A stretch of 64,000 bases of DNA from NCBI RefSeq assembly GCF_000712975.1, contig NZ_JHQL01000007.1, positions 84,330-148,329 of the forward strand, read 5' to 3'. This document shows positions 57,672 through 64,000 of the stretch, piece after piece (position 1 is the stretch's first letter; each line of letters begins with the position of its first letter). The notes beneath the pieces are model-generated. The model did no database searches. It had not been told where the DNA came from and saw nothing but the letters and a program-made list of their open reading frames with translations. The position numbers and the translations under genes were made by a program. Source of the DNA: Vreelandella neptunia. Its GTDB lineage: Bacteria > Pseudomonadota > Gammaproteobacteria > Pseudomonadales > Halomonadaceae.

Positions 57672-58734
57672 CTACCGCCAGTGCTGCGGCCTGCTCTGCC
57701 TGGGCGCGTTGTTGAGCTTGTTGGGTGAGTCGCTCGGTGTGAGCAGCTTCATCTTCGCAGGTATCTCGGCGCTCTGGGTGCAGGCCTAATTTTGCAAAGA
57801 GCGCGCGGTCGCGGTCTGCCTGTGGGTTGCCGGTGGTGAGCAGTTTGTCGCCGTAGAAGATCGAGTTGGCTCCAGCCAAAAATGCCAGTGCCTGAGTCGA
57901 CTCGCTCATCTGCTCGCGGCCAGCGGAAAGCCGCACATGGCTTTGCGGCATCATAATACGCGCCACTGCGATGGCGCGGATAAACTCAAGCGGGTCCAAG
58001 TCTTCAACGTTCTCCAGCGGCGTACCCGGTACTTTAACCAGCATATTGATGGGCACGGATTCTGGGTGGGGTGACAGCTTGGCTAACTGCTGTAACAGCG
58101 CGCTACGGTCTTGTGCGCCTTCACCCATGCCTAAAATGCCGCCGGAGCATACTTTCATGCCCGCTTCACGCACGGTGGCAAGGGTGTCTAGGCGGTCGCT
58201 GTAGGTGCGGGTGGTGATGATTTCACCGTAAAAATCGGGGGAGGTATCCAGGTTATGGTTGTAGTAATCCAGCCCGGCAGCCGCCAAACGGTTGGCTTGA
58301 TCACCGTCGACCATGCCTAGTGTCATGCAGGTTTCCAGCCCTAGGGCTTTCACTTGGCGAACCATCTCTTCGACCAGCAGTAAATCTTTGTCCCGCGGGC
58401 TGCGCCATGCCGCGCCCATACAGAAACGGCTGGCGCCGGCTTCTTTGGCAGCCTTGGCCTGGGCAACGACTTTTTCGATTTCCAGCAGCTTCTCTTTTTC
58501 GAGCTGGGTGTTGTAGTGACCGGACTGCGGGCAATATTTGCAGTCTTCTGGGCAAGCACCGGTTTTAATCGACAGCAGGGTCGAGACCTGCACCGCGTTA
58601 GCATCAAAGTGGGCGCGATGTACTTGCTGAGCTTTAAATAGCAGGTCGTTGAAAGGCAGCGCGAACAGCGCATTAATTTCGTCCAGCGTCCAGTCGTGGC
58701 GCGGGGCGGCGGCATTGAAAGCGGTGGCGGTCAC
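57658..58734 (-). CDS. bioB: Biotin synthase
   Basis: A radical-SAM enzyme inserting sulfur into dethiobiotin. It is 358 residues. The SAM-cluster cysteines are Cys61, Cys65 and Cys68 in [12 protein letters not shown]. Further conserved segments include GGILGMGE and [16 protein letters not shown], which precede the cluster-arginine region [17 protein letters not shown] tail of about 25 Ala/Gln/Glu-rich residues follows the core. It starts at GTG 58732-58734 with AAAGG 7 bases upstream. It is the first gene of the operon, under a promoter overlapping a BirA-like operator. Confidence 0.96.
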   Translation of the reverse strand: MTATAFNAAAPRHDWTLDEINALFALPFNDLLFKAQQVHRAHFDANAVQVSTLLSIKTGACPEDCKYCPQSGHYNTQLEKEKLLEIEKVVAQAKAAKEAGASRFCMGAAWRSPRDKDLLLVEEMVRQVKALGLETCMTLGMVDGDQANRLAAAGLDYYNHNLDTSPDFYGEIITTRTYSDRLDTLATVREAGMKVCSGGILGMGEGAQDRSALLQQLAKLSPHPESVPINMLVKVPGTPLENVEDLDPLEFIRAIAVARIMMPQSHVRLSAGREQMSESTQALAFLAGANSIFYGDKLLTTGNPQADRDRALFAKLGLHPERRDTCEDEAAHTERLTQQAQQRAQAEQAAALAVDASV

Positions 58735-58755
58735 GGGTAAACCTTTTTTCTTTTG

Positions 58756-58822
58756 AAAGTTGACGAGACTCTAGCGGCGTTACGCTTTTGGTGTCAACTT
58801 TTAAGAGTGTTCTGGTTTACTA
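58756..58822 (-). promoter_or_regulatory. bioB promoter and candidate BirA operator
   Basis: On the minus strand a perfect -35, TTGACA (58797-58792), is followed after 18 bases by TAGAGT. On the plus strand GTGTCAACT (58791-58799) and GGTTTACTA (58814-58822), 14 bases apart, match the BirA operator arms TTGTAAACC and GGTTTACAA at 6 and 8 of 9 positions with the expected spacing, and overlap the -35. A separate inverted copy, AAAGTTGAC (58756-58764) against GTCAACTTT (58793-58801), also covers the promoter. Confidence 0.55.
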
Positions 58823-58879
58823 CGAGTGGTTTTAGAGAGCAGGGGTTCGTCATGGTGGCCGGGCTGCTTTATACTCGGC

Positions 58880-58935
58880 GCCCTTTGTTAACCGTCTTTT
58901 GTTAATCGCCCTTTATTAATCGCCCTTTATAAATT
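58880..58935. repeat. 14-bp tandem repeat (four copies) between bioB and the DTW gene
   Basis: GCCCTTTGTTAACC (58880-58893), GTCTTTTGTTAATC (58894-58907), GCCCTTTATTAATC (58908-58921) and GCCCTTTATAAATT (58922-58935). It ends 9 bases before the start codon of the downstream gene, so it should form most of its leader. Confidence 0.92.
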
Positions 58936-58944
58936 GGAGCGCGG

Positions 58945-59706
58945 ATGTCTGACGCTACGTCACAGCCCCCTGAGTCTTCTTCATTGACTGACTACGACCC
59001 TGCTACGGGGCATCCGCGTCCACCTCGGCGTGAATTTAAAGCACGGGGCAGTTTTGTCACACGTTGTGAAGGGTGCAATCTTCCTGAGCTCAACTGCCTG
59101 TGCCCTTACCAAGTTAAAGCGGATAGCACCGCCCAGGTGTGGCTATTGACCCACTCTATAGAACACTACAAGCCAACTAATACGGGACGGTTAATTGGGG
59201 ATGTGCTGACGCAAACCAAAGTGTTTACCTGGTATCGCACCGCACCAGACGAAGAGTTAGCCGCGCTGCTCGAAGATCCTCGCTACGCGCCTTTTGTGAT
59301 CTTTCCTGATGACCAGCCCGACTACGCAGATCGTGTAGTGGATATTAATGCGGTGCACGCGGTGAAGCAGCAAGCACGTATTCCGGTATTTGTGATTTTA
59401 GATGGCACGTGGCGGCAAGCGCGACGCATGTTCCGCAAGAGTCCTTATCTGGATGCGCTGCCGGTACTACCGCTGCGCACTGAGCGGGAAACACGCTATC
59501 GGCTTCGCAAACCTGCCTCAAAATCGCACCTTTGTACTGCGGAAGTTGCCATTGAACTGTTGCGCCAAAGTGGCGATGAAAATGCCGCTGATGTGCTAGA
59601 CGATTACTTTGATGTATTTAACGATAGCTATGCCGAGAGCCGCTACTATCGCAAAATTGCTCAACCAACCGCTGCCATGCAGCGACTGTTAGATCGGAAG
59701 GGTTAG
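58945..59706 (+). CDS. tapT: DTW-domain tRNA-uridine aminocarboxypropyltransferase
   Basis: Transfers an aminocarboxypropyl group from SAM to uridine 47 of tRNA (acp3U) in E. coli TapT (YfiP). It is 253 residues. The naming motif DGTW is at 153-156 in VILDGTWRQARRM. Four cysteines in CEGCNLPELNCLC (41, 44, 51, 53) probably bind zinc. The C-terminal half is typical (PLRTERETRYRLRKPA). The acidic first 40 residues are an extension. GGAG lies 5 bases before the ATG. Its stop codon overlaps that of the convergent EamA gene. Confidence 0.85.
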   Translation: MSDATSQPPESSSLTDYDPATGHPRPPRREFKARGSFVTRCEGCNLPELNCLCPYQVKADSTAQVWLLTHSIEHYKPTNTGRLIGDVLTQTKVFTWYRTAPDEELAALLEDPRYAPFVIFPDDQPDYADRVVDINAVHAVKQQARIPVFVILDGTWRQARRMFRKSPYLDALPVLPLRTERETRYRLRKPASKSHLCTAEVAIELLRQSGDENAADVLDDYFDVFNDSYAESRYYRKIAQPTAAMQRLLDRKG

Positions 59707-60608
59707 CGCTGAGCGCTAGGTAGCCAGCGCAGCATCACTTTGCGTACCCAGTACCAGCGGTTAATCAATAGGGCGGTAAAAATCAGGCTACAGCCAAGCA
59801 GCTGTAGCAGGGTCATGGTTTCGCCAAACCACCATGCGGCGAATAGGGCAGTCCACACGGCTTCAAGCATTAAGATAACCGCCGCGTGGCTAGGCGTGGT
59901 CATGCCTTGGGCTTTGATTTGCAGAAAGAAGCGCAGTGAACTGGCTAGCAGCACGCTGGCCATAAACCAGCCCACTATGGAGGGGCTGAGCGCTAAAGGC
60001 TGATGCTCGACGACCAACGATAGGCAGGTCAGTATGCTGCCGACTGAAATCAACTGAAGTGTTGTTAATGGCAGCGCAGGCACGTTGCGCACCACGCGGG
60101 TGTTGACGTTGATCAATAGCGCAAAGCAGAGTGCTGCACACACCATTAGCAGTTGACTGGCTTCTATTCGAAACCCTGCGTTCAGCGACAGCAGTGCAAA
60201 GCCAAATAGCGCCACCGGAAGAGCAACCCAGGTAGAGCGTGGCGGGCGGTCACCAAACAGCAAGCGCGCTACCACGGGTACTAGTAAAATCCCCAAGCTG
60301 TTGATAAACGCGCTTTCACCCAGGTGGTCGGAGTAACTTAACCCCAGAATCCAAAAGGCAATCGCGGCGCTAAACAAAAAACCTACTAGCACACCGCGCC
60401 TTACCCTACGTGGGGGCAAGCGCTGCAGAGCAGGCCAGGCGAAAGGTAGAAGTAGCAGCCCCGCCAGTAAAAAGCGCGTACCAATAAACAGTAGCGGGGG
60501 CATGCCCGCTAACGCTTCTTTAGAAAAAATCCACCCACTGGCAGCTACCACTGTCACCAGTAATAGCAATGCATCGGCTTGCCATGGGGCCTGTTTTAGC
60601 GCACTCAT
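59703..60608 (-). CDS. EamA/DMT superfamily transporter
   Basis: A drug/metabolite-type transporter of 301 residues with ten hydrophobic helices in two EamA repeats (about 12-135 and 150-285). Substrate unknown. The first repeat has FLLAGLLLLPFAWP and FSAAIAFWILGLSYSDHLGESAFINSL, typical of the family. Its ATG directly follows the TraB-family stop codon, so the two genes are almost certainly cotranscribed. Confidence 0.85.
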   Translation of the reverse strand: MSALKQAPWQADALLLLVTVVAASGWIFSKEALAGMPPLLFIGTRFLLAGLLLLPFAWPALQRLPPRRVRRGVLVGFLFSAAIAFWILGLSYSDHLGESAFINSLGILLVPVVARLLFGDRPPRSTWVALPVALFGFALLSLNAGFRIEASQLLMVCAALCFALLINVNTRVVRNVPALPLTTLQLISVGSILTCLSLVVEHQPLALSPSIVGWFMASVLLASSLRFFLQIKAQGMTTPSHAAVILMLEAVWTALFAAWWFGETMTLLQLLGCSLIFTALLINRWYWVRKVMLRWLPSAQR

Positions 60609-61865
60609 TTAGGCCGCGCCGCTACCGAACAGTGCGCCGGCAATCCTAAAGCCTGCGACCCAGGTGCCCACCGCTGAGCCAACGGTTGCCAGAATGAACA
60701 CCAGGAGGGTGCGCGAAACACGGTTTTTCCACCACCCCTTCAGCTGGGTAACATCGTGGCGCAGGGTCGAAAAATCACGCACCTTTGGTTTGCGCATGTA
60801 AAGTTCTACCCCTGCAGCGACAAAGCCTGCGCCAATGGTAGGGTTTAGCGAAGTCAGCGGAGCAGCAAAGAAGGTGGCGATCACCGTTACTGGGTGTGCC
60901 AGGGCTAGAATGGTCGCACCACCGGATAAAATGCCGTTGATTAAAAACCACTCAATCACTAGCTGCCAGCCAAGCTCGGTATTGCGCGAAAATCCGATCA
61001 CAAAGCCGGTAATAACCAGCGCGGTAATCAGCCAAGGGGCTGCTTTCCAGAGTTTAGACGGTGGCGGCGTTGCCTCCAGTGACTCACGCTCTGCAGTGGG
61101 GTTGTCGGGAAGCGGTGCTTCTAAATGCTCACCAGTGCCTTTTAAATGCCCGGCACCCAGTACCACCAACACGTTTTGGTAGCTCCCAGGCGGTGCTTCT
61201 TCAGCTAAACGCAGTGCCATATAGCGGTCGCGTTCGCGAATGAGCGGGGTATAAAGCGCTTCCGACTCTGCGGCAAACTCGCTGAAAGTGGCTTCCAACA
61301 TGTCGCCTTCTTTGAGCTTTTCGATGTCTTCTTTAGAGACATCCTGGCGCGACATCACGCTGCCAATTAGCCCCGAAAATAGCGAAAAGCGTTGCCACCA
61401 GGGAACATTGCGGTAAATGCGTTTTAGCGTAATACCAACGTCACGATCGACCAACATTAAAGGCAGCTTGCGGGTACGGCACTCTTCTACTGCTGCACGC
61501 ATTTCAGCGCCAGGCTGAATGCCTGACTGCTCGGCAATCCGTTGTTGAAACGCACCAAGCGCTAGGCTTGCTGCTACCATGCCCGCTTTGCCCTGTTTAA
61601 ATACCTGGAAAAGATCCTGCTCCCCCATTGCATCGGGGTTATCCATGCTGTGATGACGTGCGTCGCATAGTTCAATGGCAACGGCATCGAAAGTGCCACT
61701 GTTGATTAATTGGCGAACGTCATCGGCACTTTCGGCTGAGACGTGAGCGGTGCCGAGAAGGGTGTAACGAGTGCCGCCAACGGTGACGGTTTTTAACGGG
61801 CCGCTGGTAGTTGGCAGCGCATTGGGGTCTTGCGCCAGCGGTGTCGCATTATCCTGGGTCATCAA
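60609..61865 (-). CDS. TraB family membrane protein
   Basis: A 418-residue protein. The soluble N-terminal domain (about 1-240) carries the TraB motif GTAHVSAESADDVRQLI, then VAIELCDARHHSMDN, PLMLVDRDVGITLKRIYRNVPWWQRF and VVLGAGHLKG, which place conserved Glu, Arg and His residues in a putative metallohydrolase-like site. The C-terminal part has about five membrane helices (about 255-415). It is not a conjugation protein despite the family name; one member represses plasmid pheromone in Enterococcus. It lies 47 bases downstream of the Trk gene on the same strand. Confidence 0.85.
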   Translation of the reverse strand: MMTQDNATPLAQDPNALPTTSGPLKTVTVGGTRYTLLGTAHVSAESADDVRQLINSGTFDAVAIELCDARHHSMDNPDAMGEQDLFQVFKQGKAGMVAASLALGAFQQRIAEQSGIQPGAEMRAAVEECRTRKLPLMLVDRDVGITLKRIYRNVPWWQRFSLFSGLIGSVMSRQDVSKEDIEKLKEGDMLEATFSEFAAESEALYTPLIRERDRYMALRLAEEAPPGSYQNVLVVLGAGHLKGTGEHLEAPLPDNPTAERESLEATPPPSKLWKAAPWLITALVITGFVIGFSRNTELGWQLVIEWFLINGILSGGATILALAHPVTVIATFFAAPLTSLNPTIGAGFVAAGVELYMRKPKVRDFSTLRHDVTQLKGWWKNRVSRTLLVFILATVGSAVGTWVAGFRIAGALFGSGAA

Positions 61866-61912
61866 TGTTACTCAACTCATAAATGTAAAAACGTTAATTC
61901 TTCGACGCTAGA

Positions 61913-63361
61913 TCAGCGACGCCAAAATGCCGGCGTAAATAGCACCAGCACCGTAAATATTTCTAAACGGCCAAGCAGCATAGCCAGTACCAGTATCCAT
62001 TTGGCTAGACTGGGTAAGTCGCCATAATGACTGCTAGCTTCGCCTAGCGCTGGGCCTAAATTGTTCAGTGCAGAACCAACCGTGGACCAAGCAGTCACTT
62101 GGTCAACACCCGTAGCCATCACGCCCACCAGCATTAGGAAAAACAGCATAACGTAGGCAGAAAAGAAGCCCCATACCGCCTGGGCGATACTATCGGGCAC
62201 GCTGACTTTGCCCACTTTAACGGCAATCACGGCGTTGGGGTGAATAAGGCGCATAACTTCACGCATACCCTGTTTCAAAATTAGAATAATACGGATTACT
62301 TTCATGCCGCCCGCTGTAGAGCCGGAACAGCCGCCTACAAACGCGGCAACAAATAGCAAAAAGGGTAGTGCGCCTGGCCAGCCTGAAAAGTCGGCAACCG
62401 CAAAGCCTGCTGTGGTGGCGACTGAAACCACTTCGAACAGACCGTGGCGCAGCCCTTCAACATCGTCATAGGTGCCAGTGAACCACAGGGTAATCACGGT
62501 GATTGTGGTTAACCCGCTAAGAAATATCATTAAAAAGCGGGCTTCAGGGTCTTGAAAATAGTGCAGTAGGCTTTTTTCACGCCAAGCAATAAAGTGCAGG
62601 CTAAAACTGACCGCTGAAATCAGCATAAAGCCGATACAGATAAGCTCAATAGCGGCACTATCAAAGTAGCCTATGCTGGCGTCATACGTAGAAAATCCGC
62701 CAATCGCAACAGTGGAAAAGCTATGGCTTAATGCATCGAACCAATCCATGCCTGCCAACATGTAGGCGACCATACAGGCCAGCGTGAGTGTTGCGTAGAT
62801 GTACCATAGTGCTTTGGCGGTTTCGGTAATTCGCGGCGTTAGCTTTGAATCCTTGAGCGGTCCAGGAATTTCAGTGCGGTACAGGGCCATACCGCCAACA
62901 CCTAGCGTGGGCAAAATGGCGACAGCTAATACCACAATCCCCATGCCACCTAACCACTGTAGCTGTTGGCGATAGTAAAGGATGGATTCTGGCAGAAAAT
63001 CGATGCCGGTAATCACGGTTGCGCCTGTCGTGGTAAGACCAGAAAACGACTCAAATACTGCATCAGTGATACCGAGCGCGCTTTCACCAAACAACATCAG
63101 CGGTAGCGAGCCGAACAGTGCTAGTACGGTCCAAAACATGGCCGCAATAATGAAGCCGTCGCGAATCCGCAGTTCTTTGTGGGCGCGGCGATTGGGTAAG
63201 TAAAGCAGTAGCCCGGTGATAACCGTAATGGCGATGCCGCTCATGAAAGCATGCCAAACACCATCGCGAAACCAAAGTGATATCAGCATAGGTGGGAGCA
63301 TCGTGAGGCTAAATAGCATCAACAAAAGCCCTAAAATGCGTAGTATGACCCGCAAACTCAT
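61913..63361 (-). CDS. Trk potassium uptake protein, TrkH/TrkI type
   Basis: The membrane channel subunit for potassium uptake, 482 residues. Four selectivity-filter loops are recognisable, including SGLTTTGATVI, STVAIGGFSTYDAS, VVSVATTAGFAV and VGSALNNLGPALG. Position directly after trkA resembles the trkA-trkI arrangement I recall from Halomonas elongata, so TrkI is likely; I leave the symbol open. Potassium uptake is the first response to salt stress in halophiles. A triple repeat lies between trkA and this gene. Confidence 0.92.
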   Translation of the reverse strand: MSLRVILRILGLLLMLFSLTMLPPMLISLWFRDGVWHAFMSGIAITVITGLLLYLPNRRAHKELRIRDGFIIAAMFWTVLALFGSLPLMLFGESALGITDAVFESFSGLTTTGATVITGIDFLPESILYYRQQLQWLGGMGIVVLAVAILPTLGVGGMALYRTEIPGPLKDSKLTPRITETAKALWYIYATLTLACMVAYMLAGMDWFDALSHSFSTVAIGGFSTYDASIGYFDSAAIELICIGFMLISAVSFSLHFIAWREKSLLHYFQDPEARFLMIFLSGLTTITVITLWFTGTYDDVEGLRHGLFEVVSVATTAGFAVADFSGWPGALPFLLFVAAFVGGCSGSTAGGMKVIRIILILKQGMREVMRLIHPNAVIAVKVGKVSVPDSIAQAVWGFFSAYVMLFFLMLVGVMATGVDQVTAWSTVGSALNNLGPALGEASSHYGDLPSLAKWILVLAMLLGRLEIFTVLVLFTPAFWRR

Positions 63362-63391
63362 AGCAGTGGTTGCCTCATAGCGATGGCTTGG

Positions 63392-63436
63392 TTTCTTGAA
63401 GAACGTTGCTTAGAAGGACGTTTCCTAAAAGAACGT
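63392..63436. repeat. 15-bp tandem repeat (three copies) spanning the trkA stop codon
   Basis: On the minus strand: ACGTTCTTTTAGGAA (63436-63422), ACGTCCTTCTAAGCA (63421-63407), ACGTTCTTCAAGAAA (63406-63392). The TAG in the first copy is the trkA stop; the second copy has TAA in the same place and frame. The period of 15 keeps reading frame. Confidence 0.92.
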
Positions 63437-64000
63437 TAAACCGACTTGGAATAGGCGTTCCACGTCACGGATGCGCCGCTTATCGATCACAAACAGAATC
63501 ACGTGGTCGCCGCTCTCGACCATCACATCCCCATGGCCAATGATGACCTCTTTGCCTCGTACAATGGCACCTATAGTGGTGCCTTCAGGCAAATTGATTT
63601 CAGCTATGGTACGGCCCACGACCTTGGACGACTGCTTATCACCATGGGCGATAGCCTCGATGGCTTCCGCCGCGCCACGGCGAAGCGAATGGACGTTAAC
63701 GATATCGCCACGGCGAACGTGGGTAAGCAGGCTGCCGATGGTCGCTTGCTGGGGCGAAATGGCGATATCGATTTCGCCCCCCTGAACCAAATCTACGTAG
63801 GCAGCGTTGTTAATCAGCGTGAGTACCTTTTTGGCTCCCAAGCGTTTGGCCAGCAGCGACGACATAATATTAACCTCGTCGTCGTTGGTCAGAGCACAAA
63901 AGATATCGCACTCTTCGATGTTCTCTTCTTCCAGCAGCCGCTTGCTGGTAGCGCTGCCGTGAAGTACCACCGTACGGTCAAGCCGTTCGGAAAGCGCGGT
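63425..64000 (-). CDS. trkA: Trk system potassium uptake protein TrkA (partial, N-terminus cut off)
   Basis: The cytoplasmic NAD/nucleotide-binding regulatory subunit of the Trk system. The open frame continues past the window edge, so only the last 191 residues are seen. Visible are the end of the second RCK Rossmann domain ([35 protein letters not shown]) and the C-terminal TrkA_C domain ([25 protein letters not shown] ... [23 protein letters not shown]). The 3' end is a tandem repeat. It is upstream of the Trk channel gene on the same strand, 63 bases apart. Confidence 0.96.
   Translation of the reverse strand, partial: TALSERLDRTVVLHGSATSKRLLEEENIEECDIFCALTNDDEVNIMSSLLAKRLGAKKVLTLINNAAYVDLVQGGEIDIAISPQQATIGSLLTHVRRGDIVNVHSLRRGAAEAIEAIAHGDKQSSKVVGRTIAEINLPEGTTIGAIVRGKEVIIGHGDVMVESGDHVILFVIDKRRIRDVERLFQVGLTFF

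Noticed and set aside
60609..61865. Conjugation gene traB, hence a mobile element
   Set aside because: The protein is the TraB/PrgY-type family, which is unrelated to the F-plasmid pore protein; no other transfer genes are present.

Overview
This is about 64 kb of ordinary chromosome from a gammaproteobacterium, very probably a moderate halophile of the Halomonas group. That identification is inference from gene order, acidic proteins and a TrkA/TrkH-type potassium pair; no 16S gene is present. Coding density is high. I recognise no tRNA, rRNA, CRISPR array, insertion sequence or prophage. Both ends cut genes: ppk on the left, trkA on the right.

Layout. 1-10 kb, mostly minus strand: ppk, hemB, (elbB on plus), tatABC, hisE, ubiB, ubiJ, ubiE and a DUF971 protein. 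10-21 kb: hslVU, a SPOR-domain protein, argS, priA, then rpmE diverging, then valS. Much of this order is shared with Pseudomonas, but hisI is missing from its usual slot beside hisE and no pha genes lie near ubiE. 20.8-27.8 kb: an accessory block with a complete type I secretion machine (HlyD adaptor, ABC exporter, TolC-type channel), a SapC-family protein and an MFS transporter. It lies between valS and holC, genes that usually sit close together. 28-33.5 kb: holC, ilvE, pepA and the divergent lptFG. 33.5-42.4 kb, mostly plus strand: an RDD protein, bfd and bfr for iron, sodC, truC, tcdA, a DUF1653 protein, a DUF442-type phosphatase or sulfurtransferase domain, a SulP transporter and recQ. 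42.4-44.8 kb: a COG0523 metallochaperone with a near-perfect Zur box, a TIGR03643-type protein and a methyltransferase. 44.8-49.9 kb: ethanolamine catabolism without a microcompartment (AraC-type regulator, eutB, eutC, permease). 49.9-53 kb: a CIA30 protein, aceK and a sirtuin. 53-58.8 kb: a complete overlapping biotin operon, bioBFHCDA, with a BirA-like operator. 58.8-64 kb: a DTW-domain tRNA modification enzyme, an EamA transporter, a TraB-family membrane protein, a Trk potassium channel subunit and trkA.

The most unusual signals are non-coding. (1) At about ten places, units of 12 to 24 bp are repeated in tandem two to four times, nearly always between genes. In three cases (the SPOR gene, ilvE, trkA) the unit covers the gene's own stop codon, so the stop is duplicated downstream. 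(2) A 76-nt element at 10014-10089 can fold into a three-way junction. (3) An 11-bp motif occurs twice in inverted orientation in the divergent regulator/eutB region. (4) A perfect inverted repeat covers the start of the predicted bfr promoter's transcript. The best candidate for an under-described protein system is the SapC-plus-type-I-secretion locus, which has no substrate gene nearby.
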